Source: Candidatus Pantoea gossypiicola
Lineage (GTDB): Bacteria; Pseudomonadota; Gammaproteobacteria; Enterobacterales; Enterobacteriaceae
DNA: 64,000 nt
Direction of reading: 5' to 3'
Assembly: GCF_008632075.1 (NCBI RefSeq)
Contig: NZ_VWVM01000004.1
Span: forward strand, 248,001-312,000
The notes beneath the pieces are model-generated. The model was not told the origin of the DNA, ran no database searches, and saw only the letters and a list, made by a program, of their open reading frames with translations. This document shows positions 37,225 through 46,116 of this stretch, one piece after another; positions within the stretch are counted from its first letter, which is position 1; each line of letters begins with the position of its first letter. The position numbers and the translations under genes are program-made.

Positions 37225-38415
37225 ATGACGATGAAAACCGGAGCACGAATTCTGGCCCTTTCTGCCCTCTCTGCCGTGCTCTTTTCGGCAAGCGCCATGG
37301 CAAAAATCGAGGAAGGTAAACTGGTCATCTGGATTAACGGTGACAAGGGATATAACGGCCTTGCCGAAGTGGGTAAGAAGTTTGAGCAGGAGACCGGTAT
37401 CAAAGTTACGGTCGAACATCCTGACAAAATGGAAGAGAAGTATCCGCAGGTCGCGGCGACCGGCGATGGCCCCGACATTATCTTCTGGGCGCATGACCGT
37501 TTTGGCGGCTACGCGCAGTCGGGCCTGCTGGCTGAGGTGACACCGGATGCCAGCTTCCGCGACAAGATCTTCCCGTTCACCTGGGACGCGGTGCGCTTCG
37601 ACGGCAAGCTGATCGGCTATCCGATTTCAGTGGAGTCGCTGTCATTGATCTACAACAAAAAGCTTCTGCCGACGCCGCCAAAAACCTGGGAAGAGATTGC
37701 TGACCTTGATAAGCAACTGCGCGCCAAAGGCAAAAGCGCCATGATGTTTAACCTGCAGGAGCCCTACTTCACCTGGCCGCTGCTGGCTGCTGGCGGGGCT
37801 TATGCCTTTAAGCTGACCGACGGACACTATGACGTGAAGGATGTCGGCGTCGATAACGCCGGAGCGAAAGCGGGCATGCAGTTCCTGGTCGATCAGGTTA
37901 AAGCGAAAACCCTGAATGCAGATACCGATTACTCCATTGCCGAAGCCGCCTTCAACAAGGGCGAAACCGCCATGACCATCAATGGTCCGTGGGCGTGGGG
38001 CAACCTGGATAAGAGCGGCATCGACTATGGCGTCACAGAACTGCCGACGCTGAACGGGAAACCGTCTAAAGCCTTTGTCGGGGTACTGAGCGCCGGGATC
38101 AATGCCGCCAGTCCTAACAAAGAGCTGGCAAAGGAATTCCTGGAGAACTATTTGCTGACCGATTCCGGACTGGAAACGGTCAACAAAGACAAGCCGCTGG
38201 GTGCCGTGGCGCTGAAATCTTACCAGCAGACGCTGGAGAAAGATCCGCGTATCGCCGCCACCATGAGCAACGCGAAACAGGGCGACATCATGCCGAACAT
38301 CCCGCAGATGGCAGCCTTCTGGTACGCGATGCGCACCGCGACCCTGAACGCGCTGGGCGGTCGTCAGAGCGTTGACGCCGCACTGAAAGATGCCCAGGCC
38401 CGTCTGAAGAAGTAA
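37225..38415 (+). CDS. malE: Maltose-binding protein MalE
   Basis: Periplasmic maltodextrin-binding protein, 396 residues as in E. coli. The signal peptide is residues 1-26 ([19 protein letters not shown]) and the mature protein starts [19 protein letters not shown]. Ligand-contact segments [13 protein letters not shown] and [12 protein letters not shown] are conserved. First gene of malEFG, with ATG 37225 chosen because [13 protein letters not shown] aligns with E. coli MKIKTG. A GNRA-loop hairpin lies between it and malF. Confidence 0.97.
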   Translation: MTMKTGARILALSALSAVLFSASAMAKIEEGKLVIWINGDKGYNGLAEVGKKFEQETGIKVTVEHPDKMEEKYPQVAATGDGPDIIFWAHDRFGGYAQSGLLAEVTPDASFRDKIFPFTWDAVRFDGKLIGYPISVESLSLIYNKKLLPTPPKTWEEIADLDKQLRAKGKSAMMFNLQEPYFTWPLLAAGGAYAFKLTDGHYDVKDVGVDNAGAKAGMQFLVDQVKAKTLNADTDYSIAEAAFNKGETAMTINGPWAWGNLDKSGIDYGVTELPTLNGKPSKAFVGVLSAGINAASPNKELAKEFLENYLLTDSGLETVNKDKPLGAVALKSYQQTLEKDPRIAATMSNAKQGDIMPNIPQMAAFWYAMRTATLNALGGRQSVDAALKDAQARLKK

Positions 38416-38428
38416 TTCTTCCCTTTAC

Positions 38429-38446
38429 AGCCGGGGCAACCCGGCT
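38429..38446 (+). repeat. Intercistronic hairpin with GCAA tetraloop between malE and malF
   Basis: AGCCGGG and CCCGGCT form a perfect 7-bp stem closed by GCAA, a GNRA tetraloop. It lies 13 bases after the malE stop and has no T-run. In E. coli a repetitive hairpin at this place protects malE mRNA so that binding protein outnumbers MalF. The same job is inferred. Confidence 0.65.
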
Positions 38447-38473
38447 TGAGTGATCGTTAAGGAAAACCGCATC

Positions 38474-40000
38474 ATGTCAGGAAAACCGAAAACGCGCAGT
38501 CTGCTGCTAAAAAGCGTTCTCCTCGGGCTCTGCTGTCTGCTGGTCGGCTATCTGCTGGTGCTGATGTACGCGCAGGGCGAATATCTGTTTGCGCTGCTGA
38601 CGCTGATCCTCAGCGCGACCGGACTGTGGATTTTTGCCAACCGTCGCGCCTATGCGTGGCGCTATGTCTATCCTGGCGTCGCCGGAATGGCGCTGTTTGT
38701 GCTGTTCCCCCTCGCCTGCACTATCGCTATCGCCTTTACCAACTACAGCAGCAGTAACCAGCTTACCTTTGAGCGGGCACAACAGGTGCTGCTGGGCCGC
38801 ACCTTCCAGTCGGGTGAGGCGGTGAATTTTTCACTCTTCCCGGCGGGCGATCGCTGGCAGCTGGTGCTGAACGATGGCAACGGCAATTTTGTCTCCCCGC
38901 CATTTGCCTTTGGCTCAGATCAGACGCTGAAAATGGCCCCCGCGGCACGCCCTGCAGGCGAACGCGCCAACTTCAGAGTGATCACCACCCATCGTCAGGC
39001 GCTGAGCCAGATCCGCGCCGAGCTGCCGGATGGCCGTCAGCTGCGGATGAGTTCGCTGCGCCAGTTCTCTGGTACCCAGCCGCTTTATCGGGTTGGCGCG
39101 CAGGATGAGCTGATTAACCAGCAGAGCGGCACGCATTACCGCGCCAACCCGCAGACCGGTTTTTATCAGGCCATCAACGCAGACAATAACTGGGGCAACG
39201 AAACGCTGAGTCCCGGCTTTACCGTGAATACCGGCTGGAAAAACTTCGTGCGGGTCTTTACCGACGAAGGGATTCAGAAACCGTTCCTGGCAATATTTGG
39301 CTGGACGCTGTTCTTCTCACTGATCACCGTGGTGCTCACCGTCGCCGTCGGCATGGTGCTCGCCTGTCTGGTGCAGTGGGAGGCGCTGCGCGGCAAAGCG
39401 ATCTATCGGGTGATGCTGATCCTGCCCTATGCCGTGCCAGCGTTTATCTCGATCCTGATTTTCAAGGGGCTCTTTAACCAGAGTTTTGGTGAGATTAACG
39501 TGATGCTCAGCGCGCTGTTTGGTGTGAAACCCGCCTGGTTCAGCGATCCGACGCTGGCGCGTACCATGCTGATCATTGTGAATACCTGGCTTGGCTACCC
39601 CTACATGATGATCCTCTGCATGGGGCTGCTGAAGGCGATTCCGGACGACCTCTATGAAGCCTCGGCGATGGACGGTGCAGGACCGCTGCAGAACTTCTTC
39701 CTGATTACGCTGCCGCTGCTGCTGAAGCCGCTGATGCCGCTGATGATTGCCAGCTTTGCCTTTAACTTTAATAACTTTGTGCTGGTGCAGCTGCTGACCA
39801 ACGGCGGGCCGGATCGCCTCGGCACCACCACGCCAGCCGGTTATACCGACCTGCTGGTGAACTACACCTGGCGTATCGCCTTTGAAGGTGGTGGCGGGCA
39901 GGACTTTGGTCTGGCCGCCGCCATTGCCACGCTGATCTTCCTGCTGGTGGGTGCGCTGGCGGTGATTAACCTGAAAGCCTCGCGGATGAAATTCGATTAA
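38474..40000 (+). CDS. malF: Maltose ABC transporter permease MalF
   Basis: Inner-membrane subunit of the maltose importer, 508 residues (E. coli 514). Three N-terminal helices are followed by the large periplasmic P2 domain typical of MalF (about residues 90-275), then the transport core with the EAA loop EASAMDGAGPLQNFFLITLP. The end MKFD is unusual only in detail. The start is ATG 38474 after TAAGGAAA; an in-frame ATG at 38450 lies in the hairpin region. Confidence 0.96.
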   Translation: MSGKPKTRSLLLKSVLLGLCCLLVGYLLVLMYAQGEYLFALLTLILSATGLWIFANRRAYAWRYVYPGVAGMALFVLFPLACTIAIAFTNYSSSNQLTFERAQQVLLGRTFQSGEAVNFSLFPAGDRWQLVLNDGNGNFVSPPFAFGSDQTLKMAPAARPAGERANFRVITTHRQALSQIRAELPDGRQLRMSSLRQFSGTQPLYRVGAQDELINQQSGTHYRANPQTGFYQAINADNNWGNETLSPGFTVNTGWKNFVRVFTDEGIQKPFLAIFGWTLFFSLITVVLTVAVGMVLACLVQWEALRGKAIYRVMLILPYAVPAFISILIFKGLFNQSFGEINVMLSALFGVKPAWFSDPTLARTMLIIVNTWLGYPYMMILCMGLLKAIPDDLYEASAMDGAGPLQNFFLITLPLLLKPLMPLMIASFAFNFNNFVLVQLLTNGGPDRLGTTTPAGYTDLLVNYTWRIAFEGGGGQDFGLAAAIATLIFLLVGALAVINLKASRMKFD

Positions 40001-40031
40001 TAGCCTGATGGACCAGGTTTAAGGAGCTGTT

Positions 40032-40922
40032 ATGGCTATGGTACAACCCAAATCGCAGCGTCTGCGTCTGCTGACCACGCATCTGCTGCTGCTGTTATTT
40101 ATTGCCGCGATTCTGTTTCCGCTGCTGATGGTGATCGCGATTTCACTGCGCGCCGGTAACTTTGCCACCGGCAGCCTGATCCCGGAGCAGATCTCCTGGG
40201 AGCACTGGCGGCTGGCGCTGGGCTTTAGCGTGGAACATGCCGACGGGCGTGTGACGCCGCCGCCCTTCCCGGTGCTGCTGTGGTTATGGAATTCGATCAA
40301 GATTGCGGCCATCAGCGCACTGGGCATCGTGGCGCTCTCCACCACCTGCGCCTATGCGTTTGCCCGTATGCGTTTTACCGGCCGTGCCAGCCTGCTGAAA
40401 GGAATGCTGATTTTCCAGATGTTCCCGGCGGTGCTGTCGCTGGTGGCGCTCTATGCATTATTTGATCGTCTCGGCCAGTATCTGCCCTTTATCGGGCTGA
40501 ATACCCACGGTGGGGTGATCTTCGCCTATCTGGGCGGTATTGCGCTGCATGTCTGGACCATTAAGGGCTATTTCGAAACCATCGATGGGTCACTGGAAGA
40601 GGCCGCCGCGCTGGATGGTGCGACGCCGTGGCAGGCCTTCCGGCTGGTGCTGCTGCCGCTGTCGGTGCCGATTCTGGCGGTGGTGTTTATTCTGGCGTTT
40701 ATCGCCGCGGTGACTGAAGTACCGGTCGCCTCGCTGCTGCTGCGCGACGTCAACAGTTATACCCTGGCGGTGGGGATGCAACAGTACCTCAATCCGCAAA
40801 ACTACCTGTGGGGCGATTTTGCCGCGGCGGCGGTGCTCTCCGCGATCCCGATCACCCTGGTGTTCCTGCTGGCACAGCGCTGGCTGGTAAGCGGATTAAC
40901 CGCGGGCGGGGTGAAGGGCTAA
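40032..40922 (+). CDS. malG: Maltose ABC transporter permease MalG
   Basis: Second permease of the importer, 296 residues as in E. coli and nearly identical in many segments. It starts [19 protein letters not shown]. The EAA loop is [20 protein letters not shown], and the C-terminal tail GLTAGGVKG inserts towards the binding protein. RBS AAGGAG is 7 bases before the ATG. The operon ends with a strong terminator. Confidence 0.97.
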   Translation: MAMVQPKSQRLRLLTTHLLLLLFIAAILFPLLMVIAISLRAGNFATGSLIPEQISWEHWRLALGFSVEHADGRVTPPPFPVLLWLWNSIKIAAISALGIVALSTTCAYAFARMRFTGRASLLKGMLIFQMFPAVLSLVALYALFDRLGQYLPFIGLNTHGGVIFAYLGGIALHVWTIKGYFETIDGSLEEAAALDGATPWQAFRLVLLPLSVPILAVVFILAFIAAVTEVPVASLLLRDVNSYTLAVGMQQYLNPQNYLWGDFAAAAVLSAIPITLVFLLAQRWLVSGLTAGGVKG

Positions 40923-40980
40923 ACGATCATCATTGTACGTTGCCACTGCTTACACAACGTCTGTTGTGGTTGAATGATTC

Positions 40981-41004
40981 GGCGGCCAGCGGGCCGCCTT
41001 TTTT
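40981..41004. terminator. Terminator between malG and the convergent tetR-like gene
   Basis: GGCGGCC pairs with GGCCGCC around AGCG and is followed by six T residues on the plus strand. Confidence 0.85.
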
Positions 41005-41007
41005 GTG

Positions 41008-41616
41008 CTAATCCGCTTCTGAAGTCAGACTACCCGTCACCAGCGTCATCACGATAGCCGCTATCGCATGCTGACCTTCCGGCTTGCTGATATCGCCGCG
41101 TGCCACCGCGCCTGCGATGGCATCCGCGCCGCCCAGCAGTCCCCACATGCCAGCTTCGGCAATACCCCTTCTGCCAGCAAAAGGCGCAAGCCAGCGCTGA
41201 CAGCGGGCAATAAAATCGAGCTGATAGTGGCGTTTTACGGCGGCCAGCTCCGGTGAGGTATTGAGCGCGGACAGCAGTTCGGGGATTTCTCGCCCCTCTG
41301 TCATCACACAATCGACATAACAGGCCGCGAGCACGTCCGCTTTTTGTGGTAATTGCATCGGCGCGGCATCCATCGCCGCATTCATCCGCTCGCTCTGGCG
41401 GCGATCAAAATCGTCATACAACGCCGCCAGCAGCCCATGACGGGTGGTGAAATGGTCATACACCACCGGCTTACTGACTCCCGCCGCTTCGCCGACCCGC
41501 GCCAGGGTCAGCGCCTCGCTGCCTTCGGTTTGCATTATCTGCCACGCGACGTCCAACAACTGCCTGCGCCGGGCCTCGCGTGACAGACGCTTACGGGGTG
41601 TTTTTTCAACGGCCAT
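41008..41616 (-). CDS. TetR-family repressor
   Basis: A 202-residue TetR regulator. The N-terminal HTH is visible in EARRRQLLDVAWQIMQTEG followed by LARVGEAAGVSKPVVYDHF. The C-terminal part is the variable ligand pocket. The start is ATG 41616 with AGGA upstream, which places it 1 base after the stop of the NAD(P)H oxidoreductase; the frame continues up into that gene without support. It therefore sits second in a two-gene operon and probably represses it through the palindromes upstream (42247-42264). Confidence 0.88.
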   Translation of the reverse strand: MAVEKTPRKRLSREARRRQLLDVAWQIMQTEGSEALTLARVGEAAGVSKPVVYDHFTTRHGLLAALYDDFDRRQSERMNAAMDAAPMQLPQKADVLAACYVDCVMTEGREIPELLSALNTSPELAAVKRHYQLDFIARCQRWLAPFAGRRGIAEAGMWGLLGGADAIAGAVARGDISKPEGQHAIAAIVMTLVTGSLTSEAD

Positions 41617-41617
41617 A

Positions 41618-42217
41618 CTATTCCTGATGGGCGAACACACGCTGACCCAGTTGCTGCGCCAGCTGATAGTGCGACTCAGGATAACCTTCATCGCCGATCA
41701 GTAACAGCTCACTGGTCACTACCGGCGCACCGCAATAGTCAAAGATGCCGTTTTCAATCTGATTACGCATGCTGGCGAAATAGCCGCGCCGCATAAAGGT
41801 TCGGGTGTCCGCCGCGCCGATGGCGACCAGATGAACAGGCAGATGGCCAAGGCGTTTAATCACCCGGCCATCCTCTTCGCTAAAGGCCCAACCCTGGATA
41901 AACACCCGGTCGATCCAGCCTTTGAGCTGTGCCGGGAATGACCACCAGTAAATCGGATAGACCAGCACCAGCGCATCGGCGCGGTCGAGTCGCTGCTGTT
42001 CCGCCAGCACATCGGGCGTCGCCGCCCCCTTCCCGTTGAAACGTCGATGATCATCGAGCGTGAAGCGCGGATCAAACCCTTCTGTCGCCAGGTCAGCCTT
42101 TTCAACCGTATGGTGCCCTGTCGAGATTATGCCCTGCGCCAGCTGGTCCGCCACGCGATGGGAATGCGCATCCTGATTGGGATGGGAAGTTACTATAAGT
42201 GCATGCATCGTTGTCAC
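41618..42217 (-). CDS. Flavodoxin-fold NAD(P)H oxidoreductase (KefF/MdaB-like)
   Basis: A 199-residue FMN-dependent quinone-type reductase. It has the flavodoxin-like N-terminus HALIVTSHPNQDAHSHRVA, the motif LVLVYPIYWWSFPAQLKGWIDR, and GAADTRTFMRRGYF. Relatives reduce quinones or nitro compounds or serve as subunits of potassium efflux systems; no kefC partner is near, so detoxification is more likely. The coupled TetR gene suggests it is induced by its own substrate. Confidence 0.85.
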   Translation of the reverse strand: MTTMHALIVTSHPNQDAHSHRVADQLAQGIISTGHHTVEKADLATEGFDPRFTLDDHRRFNGKGAATPDVLAEQQRLDRADALVLVYPIYWWSFPAQLKGWIDRVFIQGWAFSEEDGRVIKRLGHLPVHLVAIGAADTRTFMRRGYFASMRNQIENGIFDYCGAPVVTSELLLIGDEGYPESHYQLAQQLGQRVFAHQE

Positions 42218-42246
42218 CTTACCTGATTAGCTGTTAAGCTACTAAA

Positions 42247-42264
42247 GGTAAGTTACCATTGGTA
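42247..42264. promoter_or_regulatory. Overlapping palindromes, likely TetR operator
   Basis: GGTAAGTTACC (42247-42257, perfect 5-bp arms) overlaps TACCATTGGTA (42254-42264, perfect 5-bp arms) just 30-47 bases before the oxidoreductase start. Related half-sites CTTACC and TAGGTTAG flank them. Confidence 0.65.
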
Positions 42265-42344
42265 GGTTAGCAAGTGGCAATGTCTGTTCTTCTGGCTGAC
42301 CGCGTTTATGGTTAAAACGTCGTTGTCGCCAGACCTGCCAACGC

Positions 42345-43004
42345 CTACCGCCGATAAGCCAGCGAACGCACCAGGCGGTCACCGAGTTTCTGAATCAGCA
42401 TCACCAGCGCCAGCAACACCACAATGGTGGCCGCCATAATCTGATTATCGAAGCGCTGATAGCCGTAGCGAATTGCCAGATCGCCCAGTCCGCCACCGCC
42501 GACCACGCCCGCCATCGCCGAGAAGCCAATCAGCATCACAATGGTCAGGGTAATGCCCGCCACCAGCGCGGGCAGCGCTTCCGGCAGCAATACGCGGCTG
42601 ACAATATGCCACAGGGTGCCGCCCATTGAGACTACCGCCTCAATGCGGCCGCGATCGACCTCATACAGCGCGTTCTCCACGATGCGGGCAAAGAAGGGAA
42701 AGGCACCCAGCGTAATCGGTACAATCGCGGCGGTGCTGCCGAGCGTGGTGCCGACCAGCAAGCGGGTAAAGGGGATCAGAGCGATCAGCAGCACCACAAA
42801 CGGCAGCGCGCGCCCGGTATTGACCAGCGCATTGAGCAGCAGTGAAATCGCGCAGTTTGGCAGGATGCCCTGGGGACGCGTCAGAAACAGCAGCACGCCT
42901 GCCGGTAAACCTATCGCAACCGTAAAAAGTGCCGCCAGCAGCACCATATATAATGTTTCGCCTGTGGCGTTCAACAGCAGTTCCTGAAACCGATCGCTAC
43001 TCAT
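42345..43004 (-). CDS. MetI-like ABC transporter permease
   Basis: A 219-residue permease with five or six helices. The EAA loop is [23 protein letters not shown]-like near residue 130, and the motif [17 protein letters not shown] near the C-terminus is typical of the methionine importer MetI group. It is the last gene of a four-gene operon, overlapping the ATPase gene by ATGA, which decides the start at 43004. Because the ATPase and binding protein deviate from true MetN and MetQ, I do not assume methionine is the substrate. Confidence 0.88.
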   Translation of the reverse strand: MSSDRFQELLLNATGETLYMVLLAALFTVAIGLPAGVLLFLTRPQGILPNCAISLLLNALVNTGRALPFVVLLIALIPFTRLLVGTTLGSTAAIVPITLGAFPFFARIVENALYEVDRGRIEAVVSMGGTLWHIVSRVLLPEALPALVAGITLTIVMLIGFSAMAGVVGGGGLGDLAIRYGYQRFDNQIMAATIVVLLALVMLIQKLGDRLVRSLAYRR

Positions 43005-43789
43005 GCTACGCATCGGGTGAATGCCTCTCGCTGATATTTTTCAATAAACGCCCGGTCCGCTTCGCCATCCTTCAGCAGCATTTTGCGCAGGCGTCCCTCT
43101 TCGCGTCCCATAATCTGGCTCAGCGTACCGCTCTCGACCAGCTGGCCATTCTCCAGCAACGCCGCACCGTCACAGATACGCTTTACTACCGCCATTTCAT
43201 GGGTAATCAACACAACCGTGATATTGAGCTGCTGCTGAATATCGGCCAGCAGATCCAGAATCGAGGTGGTGGTTTCGGGGTCCAGCGCGCTGGTCGCCTC
43301 ATCGCACAGCAGATAACGCGGTCGTGCGGCCAGCGCGCGGGCGATGCCGACGCGCTGTTTCTGTCCACCCGAGAGCTGCGACGGCCAGGCCGACGCGAAG
43401 GACTCCAGCCCCACCAGTTTCAGCAGCGAGGCGACCCGCTGGCGGCGTTCCGCCCGGGGCACACCGGCGATCTCCAGCGCCAGATCGACATTGTCCTGCA
43501 CGTTACGGGAATGCAGCAGATTGAAGTGCTGGAAGATCATCCCCATCTGCTGGCGCTGCTGACGCAGCTGCGCCAGGCTCAGTGCGGCGAGATCCTGACC
43601 ATCAATCTCAATCCTGCCGCTTGAGGGACTCTCCAGCCGGTTGAGGCAGCGCAGCAGCGTACTCTTGCCCGCCCCACTCCGGCCCAGGATGCCAAAGATG
43701 GTGCCCTCTTCAATGGTCAGAGAGATATCGTCTAACGCTGGCGCAGATGCGCCAGCATAGTGTTTGCTGAGATGACTGAGCTTAATCAT
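43001..43789 (-). CDS. MetN-like ABC ATPase lacking the NIL domain
   Basis: A 262-residue importer ATPase. Walker A is GRSGAGKST, the Q-loop is MIFQHFNLL, the signature is [15 protein letters not shown], Walker B is [12 protein letters not shown], and the switch His lies in LITHEMAVV. These are the sequences of the MetN group. True MetN is about 340 residues and ends in a NIL (ACT-like) domain that binds methionine and inhibits transport; here the protein ends soon after the ATPase core (CVA), so that feedback control is absent. It overlaps both neighbours. Confidence 0.9.
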   Translation of the reverse strand: MIKLSHLSKHYAGASAPALDDISLTIEEGTIFGILGRSGAGKSTLLRCLNRLESPSSGRIEIDGQDLAALSLAQLRQQRQQMGMIFQHFNLLHSRNVQDNVDLALEIAGVPRAERRQRVASLLKLVGLESFASAWPSQLSGGQKQRVGIARALAARPRYLLCDEATSALDPETTTSILDLLADIQQQLNITVVLITHEMAVVKRICDGAALLENGQLVESGTLSQIMGREEGRLRKMLLKDGEADRAFIEKYQREAFTRCVA

Positions 43790-44585
43790 GCTGCTGGTCC
43801 GCGACCGGAATCACAGAGCCCTGATAGGTTTTACGGATGAACTCCGCCACCTGCGGCGAGCGCAGATCTTTCGCCAGCTGAATCACTCGCGGGTCTTTTT
43901 CCAGTTCAGGCGTGGTCACCAGCAGGTTGGCGTAAGGGTTATGCGCCGCAGATTCCAGCCCCAGCGCATCTTTCGCCGGATTCAGACCCGCTTCCAGTGC
44001 ATAGTTGCCGTTGATAATGGCGGCATCAACGTCATCCAGTGAACGTGGCAGCTGCGGTGATTCGATCTCAACAATTTTAATTTTCTTCGGGTTTTCACTG
44101 ATATCTTTCGGCGTCACCAGCGTCGAGCCCGCCTCGCCCTGCGCGTTAAGTTTAATCACCCCTTTGTCCTGCAACAGCCACAGTGCGCGACTCAGGTTGG
44201 TGGTGTTGTTCGGCACGGCAATGCTCGCGCCCTCTGGCAATGCCGCCAGCGATTTCACCTTACGCGAGTAGATCCCCAGCGGCTCAATGTGCACACTGGC
44301 GACGACAGCAAAGGTTTTCCCCAGCGCTTTCTCCTGATCTTTTAAATAAGGAAGATGCTGGAAGTAGTTGGCATCGACATCCCCGGATGCCAGCAGTTCA
44401 TTGGCATTCACGCCCCCGCTCAGCTCAACAATGTTGATATCCAGTTTCGGATCCAGCGTTTTGACATACTCCAGGATTTCCGCATGCGGCAGCGGATCGG
44501 CCGCCACACGCAGCGGTGCAGCCTGTAAACTTTGAGCAATCAGCAGTGAAAGACCAGCCAGAACCAGAAAGCGCTTTTTAATCAT
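43782..44585 (-). CDS. MetQ/NlpA-like substrate-binding protein, not a lipoprotein
   Basis: A 267-residue periplasmic binding protein of the NlpA group. Landmarks are [58 protein letters not shown], and [16 protein letters not shown]. Most family members carry a lipobox cysteine; here the signal peptide ends SLQA-APLRV with no Cys, so it is probably a free periplasmic protein. Three ATG codons in a row lie at 44591-44585. It overlaps the ATPase gene by 8 bases and follows the oxygenase by 34 bases. Confidence 0.9.
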   Translation of the reverse strand: MIKKRFLVLAGLSLLIAQSLQAAPLRVAADPLPHAEILEYVKTLDPKLDINIVELSGGVNANELLASGDVDANYFQHLPYLKDQEKALGKTFAVVASVHIEPLGIYSRKVKSLAALPEGASIAVPNNTTNLSRALWLLQDKGVIKLNAQGEAGSTLVTPKDISENPKKIKIVEIESPQLPRSLDDVDAAIINGNYALEAGLNPAKDALGLESAAHNPYANLLVTTPELEKDPRVIQLAKDLRSPQVAEFIRKTYQGSVIPVADQQHD

Positions 44586-44619
44586 CATCATTTATCTCTT
44601 ATCGTTATCAGTCGTAGTT

Positions 44620-45639
44620 TTAGTGGGTGTTGTGTTCGGGGTAGAAACGCTGGGCGACTTCCGGATGCGAACGCAGCCGGCCTTTGAGGTAGTTCCAGCC
44701 CACTTCACGCAGGAGCGGGTTAAGCGGATCGCTGCTCGGTCCCTGCGCCAGCTCAGCCAGCTGCGGGGGAAGCTGATAGACTGGCACGACGGCGTCGAGC
44801 TGTGCGCCAAGGAAGAAGGCGATGGATAACCGCTCATTGTTCTGCTGCGGCGACACCACGCGGTGTACCGTCGCGCGCAGATAGCCGTTGGTCGCCAGCT
44901 CCAGCAGTTCGCCAATGTTGACCACAAACGCGCCCGGCAAAGGTGAGGCATCGATCCAGTTGTCCGGCGTCACTTCAACCTGCAAGCCCGGCTGATCATC
45001 CTGTAATAACAGGGTCAGGAAACCCGAATCCTTATGTGCACCTACACCCTGGCGTGATTCACCCTCGGTGCGGCCCGGATAGCGGATCAGTTTGATGTGT
45101 TCGTTGGGATAGTCGCCATACAGGTTATCGAAAGCGTTACGTGGCAGGTTCAGCGCTTCAGCAAAGGCGCGCAGCAATTCCAGCGCCACGGCAGTCATCT
45201 GCTGCTGCCAGCGGGTCACCACCGTCTGCAATTCAGGCAAGGCTTCAGGCCACTGGTTCGGCCCCTGCATCCGTTGCCAGGTCGGGGAATCGGCGGTGAC
45301 GGGCAGCGCTTCGCGCTCTGCACCAATATCGAACTGCTCACGATAGTCGGGCTGGCTGCGGGTGATTTCCACGCCCGCCAGGTTGTAACCACGAAAATGC
45401 GGTGAGTTGGCCATCGCGACCGCCGTTTTGTCCGCCTGCGGTAGCGCAAAAAACGTCCGAGCGACCCGCTGAACCTCATCCAGTAATTCACGGTCGATAC
45501 CGTGATTAATTAAGTAGAAGAAACCGACATCACGCGCGGCCTGACTTAATTTTTCAAGAACCTGTCGCTGCTGCTGTTGATTACCTGACAATAATGCGAA
45601 ATCAATGACCGGCAATTCTGCTGGGGTTAACGCGCTCAT
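44620..45639 (-). CDS. 2-oxoglutarate/Fe(II)-dependent oxygenase (isopenicillin N synthase-like)
   Basis: A 339-residue non-haem iron oxygenase. The N-terminal DIOX_N domain reads VIDFALLSG...DVGFFYLINHGID, and the catalytic jelly roll has His202 and Asp204 (GAHKDSGF), His259 (RATVHRVVSP) and the 2-oxoglutarate-binding Arg270-x-Ser272 (ERLSIAFF). The iron triad is therefore complete. It starts the operon leading to the MetQNI-like importer, so its substrate is probably what that importer brings in, perhaps a sulfur- or nitrogen-containing amino acid derivative. The start is ATG 45639. The reaction is unknown. Confidence 0.9.
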   Translation of the reverse strand: MSALTPAELPVIDFALLSGNQQQQRQVLEKLSQAARDVGFFYLINHGIDRELLDEVQRVARTFFALPQADKTAVAMANSPHFRGYNLAGVEITRSQPDYREQFDIGAEREALPVTADSPTWQRMQGPNQWPEALPELQTVVTRWQQQMTAVALELLRAFAEALNLPRNAFDNLYGDYPNEHIKLIRYPGRTEGESRQGVGAHKDSGFLTLLLQDDQPGLQVEVTPDNWIDASPLPGAFVVNIGELLELATNGYLRATVHRVVSPQQNNERLSIAFFLGAQLDAVVPVYQLPPQLAELAQGPSSDPLNPLLREVGWNYLKGRLRSHPEVAQRFYPEHNTH

Positions 45640-46116
45640 GATTAACACTCTGCTGGCATGGAATAGCATTACAGTGCCATTGCAGTTATGCGTTAACTAC
45701 CAACTAATCCTGCTATGGATATGCGGCGGATGGGAATATCCCACCACACCGCCGCTATTCCACCCGCAGATTACTCTGCGCTACTGCTCCGCTGTTTTGT
45801 CGCGACTGAGATATGAACAAAACAGAAACAAAGCCATTTATAAAACAGTCATAAAGGCGGAATATGACCAAATGTTTATGTGCGTAAGCAGGCATGAGTA
45901 AGTCCAGTGTACTGTCTTTGCCAGAAAATCCAGTTATTTCGGCTGAAAACTTGCAAAACCTTACATTCGTAGTCTAAGGTTTACCGGCTGCGGTTTCTGC
46001 CGCTTCACTTAAAAATTATTCGGCTTCTTATAGCTTTCATTTCCACGGTTTCTTCTGAACATTATTTGCGGCTGCGAAAGCTATAAGACTCCTTCATTGA
46101 AGTATCTGAGGAGAAT
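45640..46116. promoter_or_regulatory. Divergent promoter region with two inverted-repeat pairs before proP
   Basis: No gene is supported. Two repeat pairs stand out. AAACCTTA (45956-45963) and TAAGGTTT (45975-45982) have an 11-base spacer. TCTTATAGCTTTC (46026-46038) and GAAAGCTATAAGA (46076-46088) are perfect 13-bp arms 37 bases apart, ending 28 bases before the proP ATG. Confidence 0.7.

Noticed and set aside
42345-44585. Calling these genes metI, metN and metQ outright
   Set aside because: The ATPase lacks the NIL domain, the binding protein lacks a lipobox, and an oxygenase heads the operon, so methionine specificity is not supported.
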